From the NCBI RefSeq assembly GCF_011769525.1, contig NZ_CP050440.1, forward strand, positions 2,543,501-2,607,500: a DNA stretch of 64,000 nucleotides, given 5' to 3'. A model generated the notes under the pieces. That model was not told where the DNA came from, ran no database searches, and saw only the letters and a program-made list of their open reading frames with translations. Both the position numbers and the translations under genes were made by a program. Origin of the DNA: Tolypothrix sp. PCC 7910. GTDB lineage: Bacteria > Cyanobacteriota > Cyanobacteriia > Cyanobacteriales > Nostocaceae. Position 1 is the stretch's first letter. Each line of letters opens with the position of its first letter. Positions 32,138-41,382 of the stretch are shown here, piece by piece.

Positions 32138-32158
32138 TGACTCCATCAACGGTGGGAA

Positions 32159-35100
32159 TTATTGTGAATTTGGGATTGTTTTCGTACCCTCATTTACGAC
32201 AAATGGTACTAAGGCGCTAGTTCCTATCACTGCACCATCAAGCAGATTAATTGCTGTGAGGTTCAAAAGTTGTCTCAATCCTGGGATGGCGGCTGCTAAT
32301 AGTTGCAGGCTGAAGGAACCTGCTAGCGCTACAGTTAAATAGCGATTCGCTGGTAATTTTTCCGAACTAAAAATACTGTGTTGCGGCGAACGACAGCTAA
32401 GAGTATGCAGCAATTGCGCCATTGTCAGACTCATAAAACCGATGGTGCTGGCTTGGGGGCCGATACCATAACGGCTAATTGCATAGCCATAGGCTGCTAA
32501 AGAACTAGCAGAGATGGTGGCTGATTCAAACATGATTCTTTGAAAATCGGATGTTTTGATAATCCTTTCTTCGGGGTTGCGGGGTGGTTGACTCAGCACA
32601 TCGGGTTCTGGTGGTTCCAAAGCTAAAGCCAAGCCAGGGAAGATATCTGTTACCAAATTCAGCCATAACAGTTGCATTGCAGTTAATGGATGACCGATGC
32701 CTACGGCTGTGGCTGTCAACATGACCATGATTTCGCTCATGTTGGTGGACAGGAGAAAATGCACGGATTTTCTAATGTTGTTATAAATTGTTCGCCCATG
32801 ACTGACCGCAATAATCATGGTTTCTAAATTGTCGTTTTCTAAGACAATATCGGCGACTTCTCGTGCTGCGTCTGTACCTGTATGTCCCATAGCAATACCA
32901 ACATCAGCCACTTTTAAAGCTGGTGCATCGTTAATACCATCGCCAGTCATGGAAACAACTTTACCTGCTCTCTGCAGCGCTTGGACAATTTGTAATTTAT
33001 TAGCAGGACTTACTCTAGCAAATACATTAACGCGATCGCACAATCCTTTCATCAATTCTGGATCAAGGCTGTTTAAATCAGTAGAATCAAGGATTTCTAA
33101 TTGCTCACCTTGGCTCAAATTTAACTCTTTGCCAATTGCGTAAGCTGTGGGGCTTTGATCACCAGTAATCATGACTGTATTAATCCCCGCCTGATGGAAA
33201 ACACCCATCAAGTCTTTAACACCGTTTCTAATGGGGTCAGCCATGCCAATCAAACCCAGCCAAATCACATCATGGGGAATTTTGCCATTAGTTTCTGCTT
33301 CAGCAATGTGGGTATAGGCTGCCCCTAATATCCGCAAACCCTTACCAGCCATGACTTCGTTTTCGTTTTCGATGACTTGTCTATCTGCATCGGTTAGCGG
33401 TAGTAATTCGCCATTCTTAAGCTGCTGGCTACACATTTCCAACACTTCCGAAGGGCTACCCTTAATTGCAACTACTTGTTGTTCAGGACGTGGCGATGAC
33501 GGTGGACGACCCCGGCGTTTTTTGCGTGTTGTTGGGTGTAAGGAACCAATTTCAGTTGTTGCTGTAACTAAAGCCTCATGTTTAATGCTATGCACCGTAC
33601 TCATGAAATTTTGATTTTCTGAACGGTGGTTAGTTCGGCAGCAAGGATAATGTTGTTTAAGTTGGATGACATCAACTCCAGCACTAATTGCCAAATAAAT
33701 TAAGGCATTTTCTGTAGCTGAACCTTTGACTACATACTCACCAGCTGCATTTTGGTGAACTTCACTTTCATTACACAGTACCGAAACATGAATCAGCTTT
33801 AAAAGTTGATCGCAGTTGTAAGGGTTAATATCTTGGGATTGGGCAAGAAATTTCCCGTCAGATGAGACTTGAATGGATTTAGTATCTGTATATAACTCAA
33901 CCACAGACATTTTATTTTCTGTGAGTGTACCAGTTTTATCTAGGCAAATTGTCTGGACTGAACCCAAGGTTTCTACTGCATCCAACCGCCGGATGAGAAC
34001 GTTATGCTTTCTCATGTTGGCAATACCCAAGGCCAGAGTTGTAGTTGCAATTGTCGGTAACCCTTCCGGTACAGCAGCCACAGCTAGAGATATGGATGAT
34101 TTCAACATCTCCAGCAAACCGTATCCCCGCAACAAACCGATACCAAAGACTACAGCACAAACAGCCCCCGATACTACGACAAGTTGACTCCCTGCTTGGT
34201 CGAGTTGCTTTTGCATTGGTGTTTCTGGCATTTGGCTTTCAGATACCAGAGTGTGAATTCTACCCATTTCGGTGAATCTTCCGGTAGCCACAACTACAGC
34301 TAATCCTTGACCGCCCGTAACTAAGGTTCCCATGTAGACCATATTCACGCGATCGCCCAAGGGTATATCCTGTTTACTCAGGGGTTCAGTGCTTTTGGGA
34401 ACAGGTAAACTCTCTCCGGTTAAAGCCGACTCATCAACACTCAAGCGATTAGCTTCAATTAGTCTGGCATCTGCTGGCACATAACTACCCGGTCGCAGTA
34501 CCAGAATATCGCCTAAAACAATGTCGCTGGCGCTAATTTCTTCAGCAATTCCATCTCTAATTACTACCGCCGATGGTTTAACTAAATGCTTGAGTGAGTT
34601 GATAATCTTTTCTGACTGGCTTTCTGTGGTGTAGCCAATCACCGCATTAATGACTACAACCCCCATAATTACCACAGCGTCAGCTACTCCACCAGTAGCA
34701 ATGGAAAGTCCCGCAGCTACAGTCAGTAAAGCTACTGGTAAAGATTTAAATTGCTCAACAAAAATACTTAACTTAGAGCGAGTCTGTGATTCTGGTAGGA
34801 CATTTGCCCCATACTTCTGCAACTGTGCTTGAGCAGTGATATGAGATAATCCCGATGTTGCTGATGTGTGTAAATCAGCGATACCTTCGGTGAGCTTCGC
34901 TATCGCAGTATCGGCTTGTAAAATATGCCAGGGTAAAATTTGTTGCTCCTGGCTTGGTGTAGCCAGCTTAGTCATTTTCTGTGAAAAGGTAGGTTGAATT
35001 CTTAGCTGTCCCTGTTGCCTACCATGATTTACATTTACTTTTTTAGCAGGTACCTTAGCTAGAGATTCTTGGTTCTTGCTTTGGAAATCTAAGACAATTA

Positions 35101-35353
35101 TTTTGATCAGCAAGGCGATCGCTTGCGAGGTAAAATCTGGTAGAAAAGTTACCAGAACATTGCCTGTCAGCGGATTAGCAAAGACATCCCTAATACCTAC
35201 TTCATTTTTCAGTCTTAACTCAATATATTGTTTGAGTGATTGGGAATGATGCAGCTGATCGACCTTATATCTTGCTCTACCTTTTACAGCAGTATGTATT
35301 GCCCGAACAATAGCATAACTACTGATGCGGGAGTTGGGGAAACGATTGTTCAT
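32159..35353 (-). CDS. P-type cation-transporting ATPase with N-terminal HMA_2-like domain
   Basis: 1,064 residues. Residues ~12-95 form an HMA_2-like ferredoxin-fold module without a CxxC metal site, sharing AVKGRARYKV with the next gene. A PMA1/PacL-type (class P2) ATPase follows: N-terminal cation-ATPase segment, TGES actuator loop (~residue 310), DKTGTLTENKMSV with phospho-acceptor D472, KGSPSEVLEMC, and the hinge GDGINDAPALKVADVGIAMG. The C-terminal cation_ATPase_C membrane domain has NLVTDIFPGLALALEPPEPD. A basic insert (KKRRGRPPSSPRPEQQ) lies in the nucleotide domain. Class P2 suggests Ca2+ or another non-heavy cation. Ion not determined by sequence alone. Confidence 0.9.
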   Translation of the reverse strand: MNNRFPNSRISSYAIVRAIHTAVKGRARYKVDQLHHSQSLKQYIELRLKNEVGIRDVFANPLTGNVLVTFLPDFTSQAIALLIKIIVLDFQSKNQESLAKVPAKKVNVNHGRQQGQLRIQPTFSQKMTKLATPSQEQQILPWHILQADTAIAKLTEGIADLHTSATSGLSHITAQAQLQKYGANVLPESQTRSKLSIFVEQFKSLPVALLTVAAGLSIATGGVADAVVIMGVVVINAVIGYTTESQSEKIINSLKHLVKPSAVVIRDGIAEEISASDIVLGDILVLRPGSYVPADARLIEANRLSVDESALTGESLPVPKSTEPLSKQDIPLGDRVNMVYMGTLVTGGQGLAVVVATGRFTEMGRIHTLVSESQMPETPMQKQLDQAGSQLVVVSGAVCAVVFGIGLLRGYGLLEMLKSSISLAVAAVPEGLPTIATTTLALGIANMRKHNVLIRRLDAVETLGSVQTICLDKTGTLTENKMSVVELYTDTKSIQVSSDGKFLAQSQDINPYNCDQLLKLIHVSVLCNESEVHQNAAGEYVVKGSATENALIYLAISAGVDVIQLKQHYPCCRTNHRSENQNFMSTVHSIKHEALVTATTEIGSLHPTTRKKRRGRPPSSPRPEQQVVAIKGSPSEVLEMCSQQLKNGELLPLTDADRQVIENENEVMAGKGLRILGAAYTHIAEAETNGKIPHDVIWLGLIGMADPIRNGVKDLMGVFHQAGINTVMITGDQSPTAYAIGKELNLSQGEQLEILDSTDLNSLDPELMKGLCDRVNVFARVSPANKLQIVQALQRAGKVVSMTGDGINDAPALKVADVGIAMGHTGTDAAREVADIVLENDNLETMIIAVSHGRTIYNNIRKSVHFLLSTNMSEIMVMLTATAVGIGHPLTAMQLLWLNLVTDIFPGLALALEPPEPDVLSQPPRNPEERIIKTSDFQRIMFESATISASSLAAYGYAISRYGIGPQASTIGFMSLTMAQLLHTLSCRSPQHSIFSSEKLPANRYLTVALAGSFSLQLLAAAIPGLRQLLNLTAINLLDGAVIGTSALVPFVVNEGTKTIPNSQ

Positions 35354-35791
35354 TTTTCCAATTAACTGAACTTCGCGGCGAGATAGGGGTTATGGATTAA
35401 CTGAAGGATGAAGTATAAAAATCTTCTCCTGTAATGATGCTTCTTACGAGAGGCTTCTCGTCGGAAACATCCTTGATTCTTTTCCTTTCTTCGGTCAAAT
35501 GCATCTCATACTCAGATACGTGAGAATTTGAGGGAAGGTTCAGGTTCTAGAGTTACAGGTTATTCCTGCGCTCTTTTCCCTTTCTCCTCACATTTGCCCA
35601 TCTGTACAGATCCAAATTTTTGACACGAAAAGTCAGTTCCTACTTTCAAGAATAATCTCTTAGTAAGAAGCTACTTAGTTGTGGCTACATTTCTTGATAA
35701 ACTACATTTTCACGACTAACATCAGCACGACAGTAGATTTAAATTTACTCAACTAAGTATCTAAAAAATTTACAAGTCAAATATTCCATTT
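35354..35791. other. 438-bp gap upstream of the ATPase gene
   Basis: AT-rich, with a short hairpin at 35446-35461 (ACGAG / CTCGT). Presumably contains the ATPase promoter. No coding frame, no recognisable operator and no RNA gene seen. Confidence 0.5.
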
Positions 35792-36835
35792 TTATTGTTG
35801 ACTGTTGACCATTAATTGTGAACCGTCAACAGTCAACGACTTGAAGTTATTATTGATCAATGCTGTATATTTTGGCTGCAATTCCAAGGTGAGAATACAG
35901 ACAATTAACCATGCTAAACCGATAGCATAACCAGCTAAAACATCAGTAGGCCAGTGTACGCCTAGATAAAGCCGACTAAAACCTATTGCCAAAATTAATA
36001 CTGTAGTTATGGCGTAAATTTGTCTTTGCCATTGGGGAAATTGTTCTGCAAAAATATAACTGATGAAACCGTAAATCACCATTGACACCATTGCGTGACC
36101 ACTGGGAAAACTGTGATGACCTACAAGAATCAAACGATCCCAGAGTTCAGGACGCGCTCGACCAAAAAGGACTTTTAGCCCATAATTTAAACCAATGGCG
36201 CTGGCTGTTGCTAGCCCTAGCCTAGTAGCTTGGCGGCGACGATAATACAGCAGGTAAGATTCTACTCCCAAACAAATCAACACTAAAGCTAGTGGATTTC
36301 CTAGCTGAGTGATACCAACCATGATGCTGTCTAGAATTGGTGTATGCAGTTGTTGAATTGCTAACAAAATGCTTTCATCCAGAGCATTTCTATGTAAAAG
36401 TACTGCTCCCAAACTCAAAGTACAAATAGCCCCTGAGGCTAAAATCAGTTGATTATTTATTTGACTTAATTGGAGTTTTGAGGGCACTTTAGCAGCATTT
36501 TTAACTTGTTCTCTTCCCTTGCTGGTATTAGTTGTTTCTAGCGCTAGTTTTCTAACTTCTTTCGCGTAATCCTGAACAATGTTTTGCAGGAGAAGAGCGA
36601 TCGCACTTGGGCTAAAATCAGGACGGAACATCACCAAAACATTTCCTGTCCAAGTATTTGCACTAACTTGTACAATTCCGTCCTCTTTGGACAACCTATA
36701 TCCCAAATATCTTTTGAGCGCTTCCGAACCATACAGTCCATGCACTTTATACCTAGCTCTACCTTTCACAGCACTATGAACGGTTCGGACTAAAATATTG
36801 TGATTGGTAAGTTGCTCAAAATTAATTTTGCCCAT
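35792..36835 (-). CDS. PAP2-family membrane phosphatase with N-terminal HMA_2-like domain
   Basis: 347 residues. Residues ~12-95 repeat the module of the neighbouring ATPase (TVHSAVKGRARYKV ... GNVLVMFRPDF). Residues ~130-330 are a six-helix PAP2 phosphatase with the three family motifs: KVLFGRARP, SFPSGHAM, and SRLYLGVHWPTDVLAG. The catalytic His residues (in SGH and GVHWPTD) are present. PAP2 membrane enzymes dephosphorylate lipid phosphates such as undecaprenyl diphosphate or phosphatidic acid. The fusion to an HMA-like domain is unusual. The last ~13 residues (LTVDGSQLMVNSQQ) are translated from a GTCAACA heptamer repeat and are probably not native. Confidence 0.88.
   Translation of the reverse strand: MGKINFEQLTNHNILVRTVHSAVKGRARYKVHGLYGSEALKRYLGYRLSKEDGIVQVSANTWTGNVLVMFRPDFSPSAIALLLQNIVQDYAKEVRKLALETTNTSKGREQVKNAAKVPSKLQLSQINNQLILASGAICTLSLGAVLLHRNALDESILLAIQQLHTPILDSIMVGITQLGNPLALVLICLGVESYLLYYRRRQATRLGLATASAIGLNYGLKVLFGRARPELWDRLILVGHHSFPSGHAMVSMVIYGFISYIFAEQFPQWQRQIYAITTVLILAIGFSRLYLGVHWPTDVLAGYAIGLAWLIVCILTLELQPKYTALINNNFKSLTVDGSQLMVNSQQ
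35796..35838 (-). repeat. GTCAACA/TGTTGAC heptamer repeat overlapping the PAP2 gene end
   Basis: TTGTTGACTGTTGACC and CCGTCAACAGTCAACG lie in inverted arrangement and encode the C-terminal tail and stop of the PAP2 gene. Confidence 0.8.
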
Positions 36836-36889
36836 TTTTTAATTTGCTATTTGGAATTAAATAAAGTCCTTTACCAATGCAGTGTTTAG

Positions 36890-37522
36890 TTATGGTAGTG
36901 CTAGACGACGCTTGTCTACACCAACAGCTGGCGATGGCAATGACTGCAAGCCTAATTTCTTTTTACCACTTTGCGATCGCTTGTTAGGCAAGATAAACAT
37001 GATAGTTGATTTTAGCCCTTGGATTGCGGTTTTCGTGCCACTTAGTAACCGCTCCCAAATATCTGTTTTCACCTCTTTATGCTGAATAGCTGTACGTGCT
37101 TTGTTGATGTTACGTGTACCATCAATCAAGTTAATCAATGCATCAAAAATGGCTTTCGCCACTGATTTTGCTGTGACTGGGGCTGGTAAAGTTATATTTG
37201 GGGCAGTTTGAATCAGATTCACTAGATGCAATCGCATCTGGTTATCCGAAATTACACCAGGTTGATAATTGATCACAATGGATGCCGCAGCAGGGTTAAT
37301 CCGCACATTTGTAGCTATCGTATCTGATTCTATCAATCGCTTGAGTTTATTAGCATACTCTGAATCTCTAGCTATCTGAGGAATGCGGAAACGAATCCTT
37401 CCCGGAATCGCATGGATGATAGTATAGGATATATGTTGGTTCTGTGCTGTTTTATTAGGTACTCTATTAATTTTTTTGTTAAGTTGTTGATGCATAATCT
37501 TAGTAACATTTTGTTTATACAA
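36890..37522 (-). CDS. HMA_2-like domain protein (stand-alone)
   Basis: 210 residues. Residues ~30-110 are an HMA_2-like module (IIHAIPGRIRFRIPQI ... VRINPAAASIVINYQPG) related to the N-terminal domains of the two downstream genes. No CxxC is present. The C-terminal half is basic, with RSQSGKKK near the end, and has no recognised domain. An internal ATG (MHQQLNKK) is an alternative start. In other bacteria such domains lie at the front of metal P-type ATPases (VVHAIPGRVRLRV type). Here it is separate but in the same run of minus-strand genes, which suggests a shared role with the ATPase and PAP2 protein. Confidence 0.7.
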   Translation of the reverse strand: MYKQNVTKIMHQQLNKKINRVPNKTAQNQHISYTIIHAIPGRIRFRIPQIARDSEYANKLKRLIESDTIATNVRINPAAASIVINYQPGVISDNQMRLHLVNLIQTAPNITLPAPVTAKSVAKAIFDALINLIDGTRNINKARTAIQHKEVKTDIWERLLSGTKTAIQGLKSTIMFILPNKRSQSGKKKLGLQSLPSPAVGVDKRRLALP

Positions 37523-38231
37523 ATTTCAGGATATGTATGTAATTGCCAAAATGGAAAGCTGATGTATTTAATTACCCAACTCTCTGGACAATTTATACCT
37601 TGCATTTGGGAAAAATTAATAAATATATAAACAACAAGAGTGATAACTTTTTTACCAACCTGCAAGCTTCAAACAATTTTCGTTTTGGTTATCAATCCTA
37701 AGTACTCATTAAGTTCTATGTTTAGATTCCAGCCATACTGTATGGTGCAGAATTTATCTTAATAATTAACAAGATTTAATTATCTCCTCCCTGCGATATA
37801 ATTCTTGAGATAATTTTCAATTATTAATTTTTTTGAATAATTATAGTTAAAATTCAAATCTGTACTAACTTTGTGATTTACCAATTGCCAGTTTCTTAGA
37901 TCTGATTCATAAAGAAAATCTTAAGGACAACAAACTCATTACTGGGTATAGCTTTCACAGGATAAAGGCTTGATTAATTCAAATTCCTGAAACCCTTACG
38001 ATACGAAAAGTTTACTGAAGTTTACAAATTAGATCTTACAGTTTCAGATATTTTGAAATATGTTGATTGTTTGTCCAAAAAGCTGATTTTGTTAATGAGT
38101 AGATGTAGCAGTGGCAGAAACTGCTAAAAGGTTAGCCTTTGCTGTTTCTAGAGAAGCTATTTCTATACAGTAAATTAATATTTATTATATTTTTTAGGAA
38201 AATTTTCGCTTTTTCGCTCATATAACAGTTT
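37523..38231. other. 709-bp AT-rich gap, no gene seen
   Basis: Very AT-rich, with short open frames only in non-preferred codon patterns. It holds the promoter of the HMA_2-like gene. No hairpin with a T-tract, tRNA-like sequence or heptamer repeat was seen. Confidence 0.5.
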
Positions 38232-40148
38232 TTAAATTTGTGTTTTAATCGGTAACAAAATTGCAAACTCTGTTCCTTGCCCAACTTCCGAAGCCAATTC
38301 TATTTTACCTTTATGGTTTTCGATTATTTGATAGCAGATGCTTAGACCTAGACCGGTACCTTTACCGACTGGTTTAGTTGTGAAAAAAGGATCAAACAAT
38401 TTATTTCTAATCTCTGGCGGAATTCCAGGGCCATTATCTCTAATCCCTACCTTAATATAAGTATCATCTAACTTGGATGTTTCTATAAAAATGTGTTTAC
38501 TAGTTTGAGATTCTAATTCTAATAAAGCATCTATGGCATTACTCAAAATATTCATAAATACCTGATTAATTTGAGCTGGATAGCATTCAACTAAAGGTAA
38601 ATCTCTATAGTTTGTTAAAACTTTAATATCTGATTTAATCTTGTGAGATAGAATCAATAGTGTATTGTCAATACCTTCATGAATATCTACTTCTTTACTA
38701 TCGGCTTCATCTAATCGAGAAAAATTACGTAAAGATAACACAATTTCTCGAATACGTTCAGCACCTATTTTCATAGAATCTAGTAACTTTAATAAGTCTT
38801 GCCTGAGGAAAACTAAATCAATATCTTCTATTGTCTCTTCTATAATGCAGTTAGATTCTGGATATTGTTGCTCGTATAAATTTACGAGATTGAGTAAATC
38901 TTTAATATACTCATCTGCACATTGAATATTTCCATAAATAAAGTTAATAGGATTATTAATTTCATGTGCTACACCTGCAACCATTTGTCCCAAAGAAGAC
39001 ATTTTTTCTGTTTGAATTAATTGTGCCTGAGTTGCTTTTAAGTCTTGGAGTGCTTGTTTTAGTTCCTGAGTTCGTTCTTCTACTCTTTGTTCTAAAGTTT
39101 GGTATGAATGTTGAAGTTCTTGAGTTCGTTCTTCTACTCTTTGCTCTAAATGTTGACGAGCTAGCTCTAATTCCCGAGTATAATCTCCTACCCATTCTAC
39201 TAATTGATTAAGTGAGGTAGCTAATGTTCCTACTTCATCTTTGCTAGTGACATTAGCTCTTAGTTGAAAATTAGACTCTTGGATAATTTTTCTAGCAACT
39301 TTAGTAACTATTTCTAAGGGATGGGCAATTAACTTACTAGTATATAGTGCCAGTGCTGCTGCGATCGCAGCTGACAAAATCATACTACCAAAAATAACTT
39401 TAATCCGCAGTTTTTGAACATTCTCAAAGCTAGTATTGGCTTGCTGCTTTTGAATTTCAGCTTGTCCTATAAGCCGAATCAACTCGTCTGAAAGTTGCTC
39501 AAATTGTACAGAAAGGTTAACTCTTTTCTCCTCTTTAAATAAAAAAATTAATTGTTCTTGGTAATCTGATTTTGCTTTCAGCGATAATTGATTTTTTTCA
39601 ATTTGCTGCCAGTAAAACTGGACTATCTGATTGTATATCTTTATGTTTTTCTGATAACTTTTCAATAAATTTAAAATTTCTGCACTATTTAATGCTAAGT
39701 CATTAGGATAAGCATTGATAAACTTTTCTATCTCCAATAACTGCTGATTAACTTGATTAAGTTCATCGAGGAACTTATTTTTTTCAAATTCCAACCAGAC
39801 AGAATCATCTAATACAGTAACTAATCTTTGTGGATGTAATCTGATTCTCGTTACTGCATTTTCTAAATCTTTGAGTAAATATTGCTGCTGATAAGATAAA
39901 TTTAACTGCTTTTGGGCATTTGTTTCATATTGTGCAGCCTGTAACAAACCAGTTATCGTACCAATAAAACCAATGCTAATAGCTACAGTATAACCATAAC
40001 TAATCTTTTGAGCAATATTCCAGCTATTACTTAAATTGCTAACCCACAGAGAAATTCTTTTAACAGGCTTTCTTTTAATAACTGCCATTAATTTAGAATC
40101 AATACTTTTATAAAAAGCTTCCTTGTCCAATTTTTTGATAAACTTCAC
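38232..40148 (-). CDS. HAMP-domain sensor histidine kinase
   Basis: 638 residues from the GTG, or 617 from an ATG at 40085 that avoids the 41-bp overlap with the upstream gene. Layout: N-terminal membrane helix ([14 protein letters not shown]), ~180-residue extracytoplasmic helical sensor region, second membrane helix ([18 protein letters not shown]) and HAMP domain ([13 protein letters not shown]). A coiled coil with a duplicated [12 protein letters not shown] segment follows, then the H-box [12 protein letters not shown] (His395 from the GTG) and the HATPase_c domain with [34 protein letters not shown]. All catalytic motifs are intact. It is coupled to the PhnD-like lipoprotein gene, so the ligand may be presented by that protein. 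No response regulator is adjacent. Confidence 0.92.
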   Translation of the reverse strand: MKFIKKLDKEAFYKSIDSKLMAVIKRKPVKRISLWVSNLSNSWNIAQKISYGYTVAISIGFIGTITGLLQAAQYETNAQKQLNLSYQQQYLLKDLENAVTRIRLHPQRLVTVLDDSVWLEFEKNKFLDELNQVNQQLLEIEKFINAYPNDLALNSAEILNLLKSYQKNIKIYNQIVQFYWQQIEKNQLSLKAKSDYQEQLIFLFKEEKRVNLSVQFEQLSDELIRLIGQAEIQKQQANTSFENVQKLRIKVIFGSMILSAAIAAALALYTSKLIAHPLEIVTKVARKIIQESNFQLRANVTSKDEVGTLATSLNQLVEWVGDYTRELELARQHLEQRVEERTQELQHSYQTLEQRVEERTQELKQALQDLKATQAQLIQTEKMSSLGQMVAGVAHEINNPINFIYGNIQCADEYIKDLLNLVNLYEQQYPESNCIIEETIEDIDLVFLRQDLLKLLDSMKIGAERIREIVLSLRNFSRLDEADSKEVDIHEGIDNTLLILSHKIKSDIKVLTNYRDLPLVECYPAQINQVFMNILSNAIDALLELESQTSKHIFIETSKLDDTYIKVGIRDNGPGIPPEIRNKLFDPFFTTKPVGKGTGLGLSICYQIIENHKGKIELASEVGQGTEFAILLPIKTQI

Positions 40149-40995
40149 GAATCATATTATAGTCAGCATCATTTGCTGAAATAAATTTAGCATCTTTATA
40201 CTTTTGGTTAGCTTTAGCTGTTAAAAGGCTTTGGATGAGTTTATCTTGATGCTCAAACATACGGGCTCGTACATCTTCTACAAAGCTAGATGCCAGTAGG
40301 TTACTAGCAACAAATATATCACCTGGAAGTAAAGGGCCTTTTAGGATGATAGAAAAATCCTTTTCCGACAACCCTTCAGCTTCTAAGATATTATGGTATC
40401 GATCAAATGAAGTTGCCCAAGCATCCACCTCACCTTTTTTTAAAGCTTTTGCTCCTTGATCGTCCAACATGACAATTTTTAAGTCAGTATTTGGATTCAA
40501 CCCAGCATCTATTACTAATTTTGTAGGAGCAATATGGCCAGAGGTTGAGCCAATTTTTCGCATAGCAATTGTTTTACCTCTTAATTGAGCTAATGATTTA
40601 ATTTTGCTATCTGCACGAACGATAAAAATGGAATGATAGTTACTACGCCTGATAGCAATTATAGGGATAGCTTTAGCTCTAGAATTTAAAATTAAGTATT
40701 CTGAAGGGCCTGCAAATACAATATCTACCTTTCCTGAAAGTAATGCAGGCGCTGCCGCCGTAGGATTTTCTACAGGAAAAAAATCAATTTTTATACCTAA
40801 TATTTCTTCTAATACAGCCCGGAATGCTCCATAATCCCGTTGTAAATCTTCAATTCCAGCAACATCAGTAACTGTAAAATTTAATTTTTTAGGTGATGAT
40901 ATTGCCAATTTATTTGAGTTATTTTTTGGATTTGTTCCTGTTGTGCAGCCAGCAATAAATAAGAGCGAATACCAAAGTATATTTCGCCGTTTCAT
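40108..40995 (-). CDS. PhnD-like phosphate/phosphonate-binding lipoprotein
   Basis: 295 residues with a lipoprotein signal (LLFIAGC lipobox, Cys ~17). The fold is the PhnD/PtxB-type periplasmic binding protein, with YGAFRAVLEEILG, LLSGKVDIVFAGPSEYLI, LAQLRGKTIAMRKIGSTSGH and GEVDAWATSFDRY. These proteins bind oxyanions such as phosphonate, phosphite or phosphate. No ABC permease or ATPase gene is next to it. Instead its end overlaps a histidine kinase, which suggests it acts as the ligand-binding part of a sensor. It is divergent from the Pho-box-linked phosphoesterase gene. Ligand not proven. Confidence 0.82.
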   Translation of the reverse strand: MKRRNILWYSLLFIAGCTTGTNPKNNSNKLAISSPKKLNFTVTDVAGIEDLQRDYGAFRAVLEEILGIKIDFFPVENPTAAAPALLSGKVDIVFAGPSEYLILNSRAKAIPIIAIRRSNYHSIFIVRADSKIKSLAQLRGKTIAMRKIGSTSGHIAPTKLVIDAGLNPNTDLKIVMLDDQGAKALKKGEVDAWATSFDRYHNILEAEGLSEKDFSIILKGPLLPGDIFVASNLLASSFVEDVRARMFEHQDKLIQSLLTAKANQKYKDAKFISANDADYNMIREVYQKIGQGSFL

Positions 40996-41298
40996 ATATT
41001 AAAAAAATATTAGAATAAAAGAAAAATAATATTAACCATTTCACTTGTTAAGTATATTGTTTTTTTATAGCTATAACTTCTGTGTATTTACGCAAATTTA
41101 TTGCATATATGTAGAAAATTTTTAGATATTAAAAGTACTTTGGTTATTTGGTTTATGTATTTACATAAATTTGTAAGATTAAGAAAAGGTTATTAATTGC
41201 AACCTTTAACAACTTCGACTCATAAGTTTTGCCATCAATGCAAGTATCGTTAGCAAATTACTTACAAACATTTCCCAGCTATAAAATCTACCTTTTGA

Positions 41299-41328
41299 AG
41301 TAACCTGACCTTACCTTTTTCTTAACCA
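41299..41328 (+). promoter_or_regulatory. Three-copy Pho-box-like array
   Basis: AGTAACCT, CTTACCTT and CTTAACCA start at 41299, 41310 and 41321, exactly 11 bp apart with 3-bp spacers. The last is a perfect match to the cyanobacterial PhoB/SphR box PyTTAAPyPy(T/A), the middle has one mismatch and the first two. It lies 55 bp before the phosphoesterase start in the 387-bp divergent gap (40996-41382), which otherwise shows only AT-rich sequence. Confidence 0.6.
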
Positions 41329-41382
41329 CAACAAAAGAGAATCTGCTCTGTAGGCGAGAAATTTGATGTTTGAGAGAAGCAA

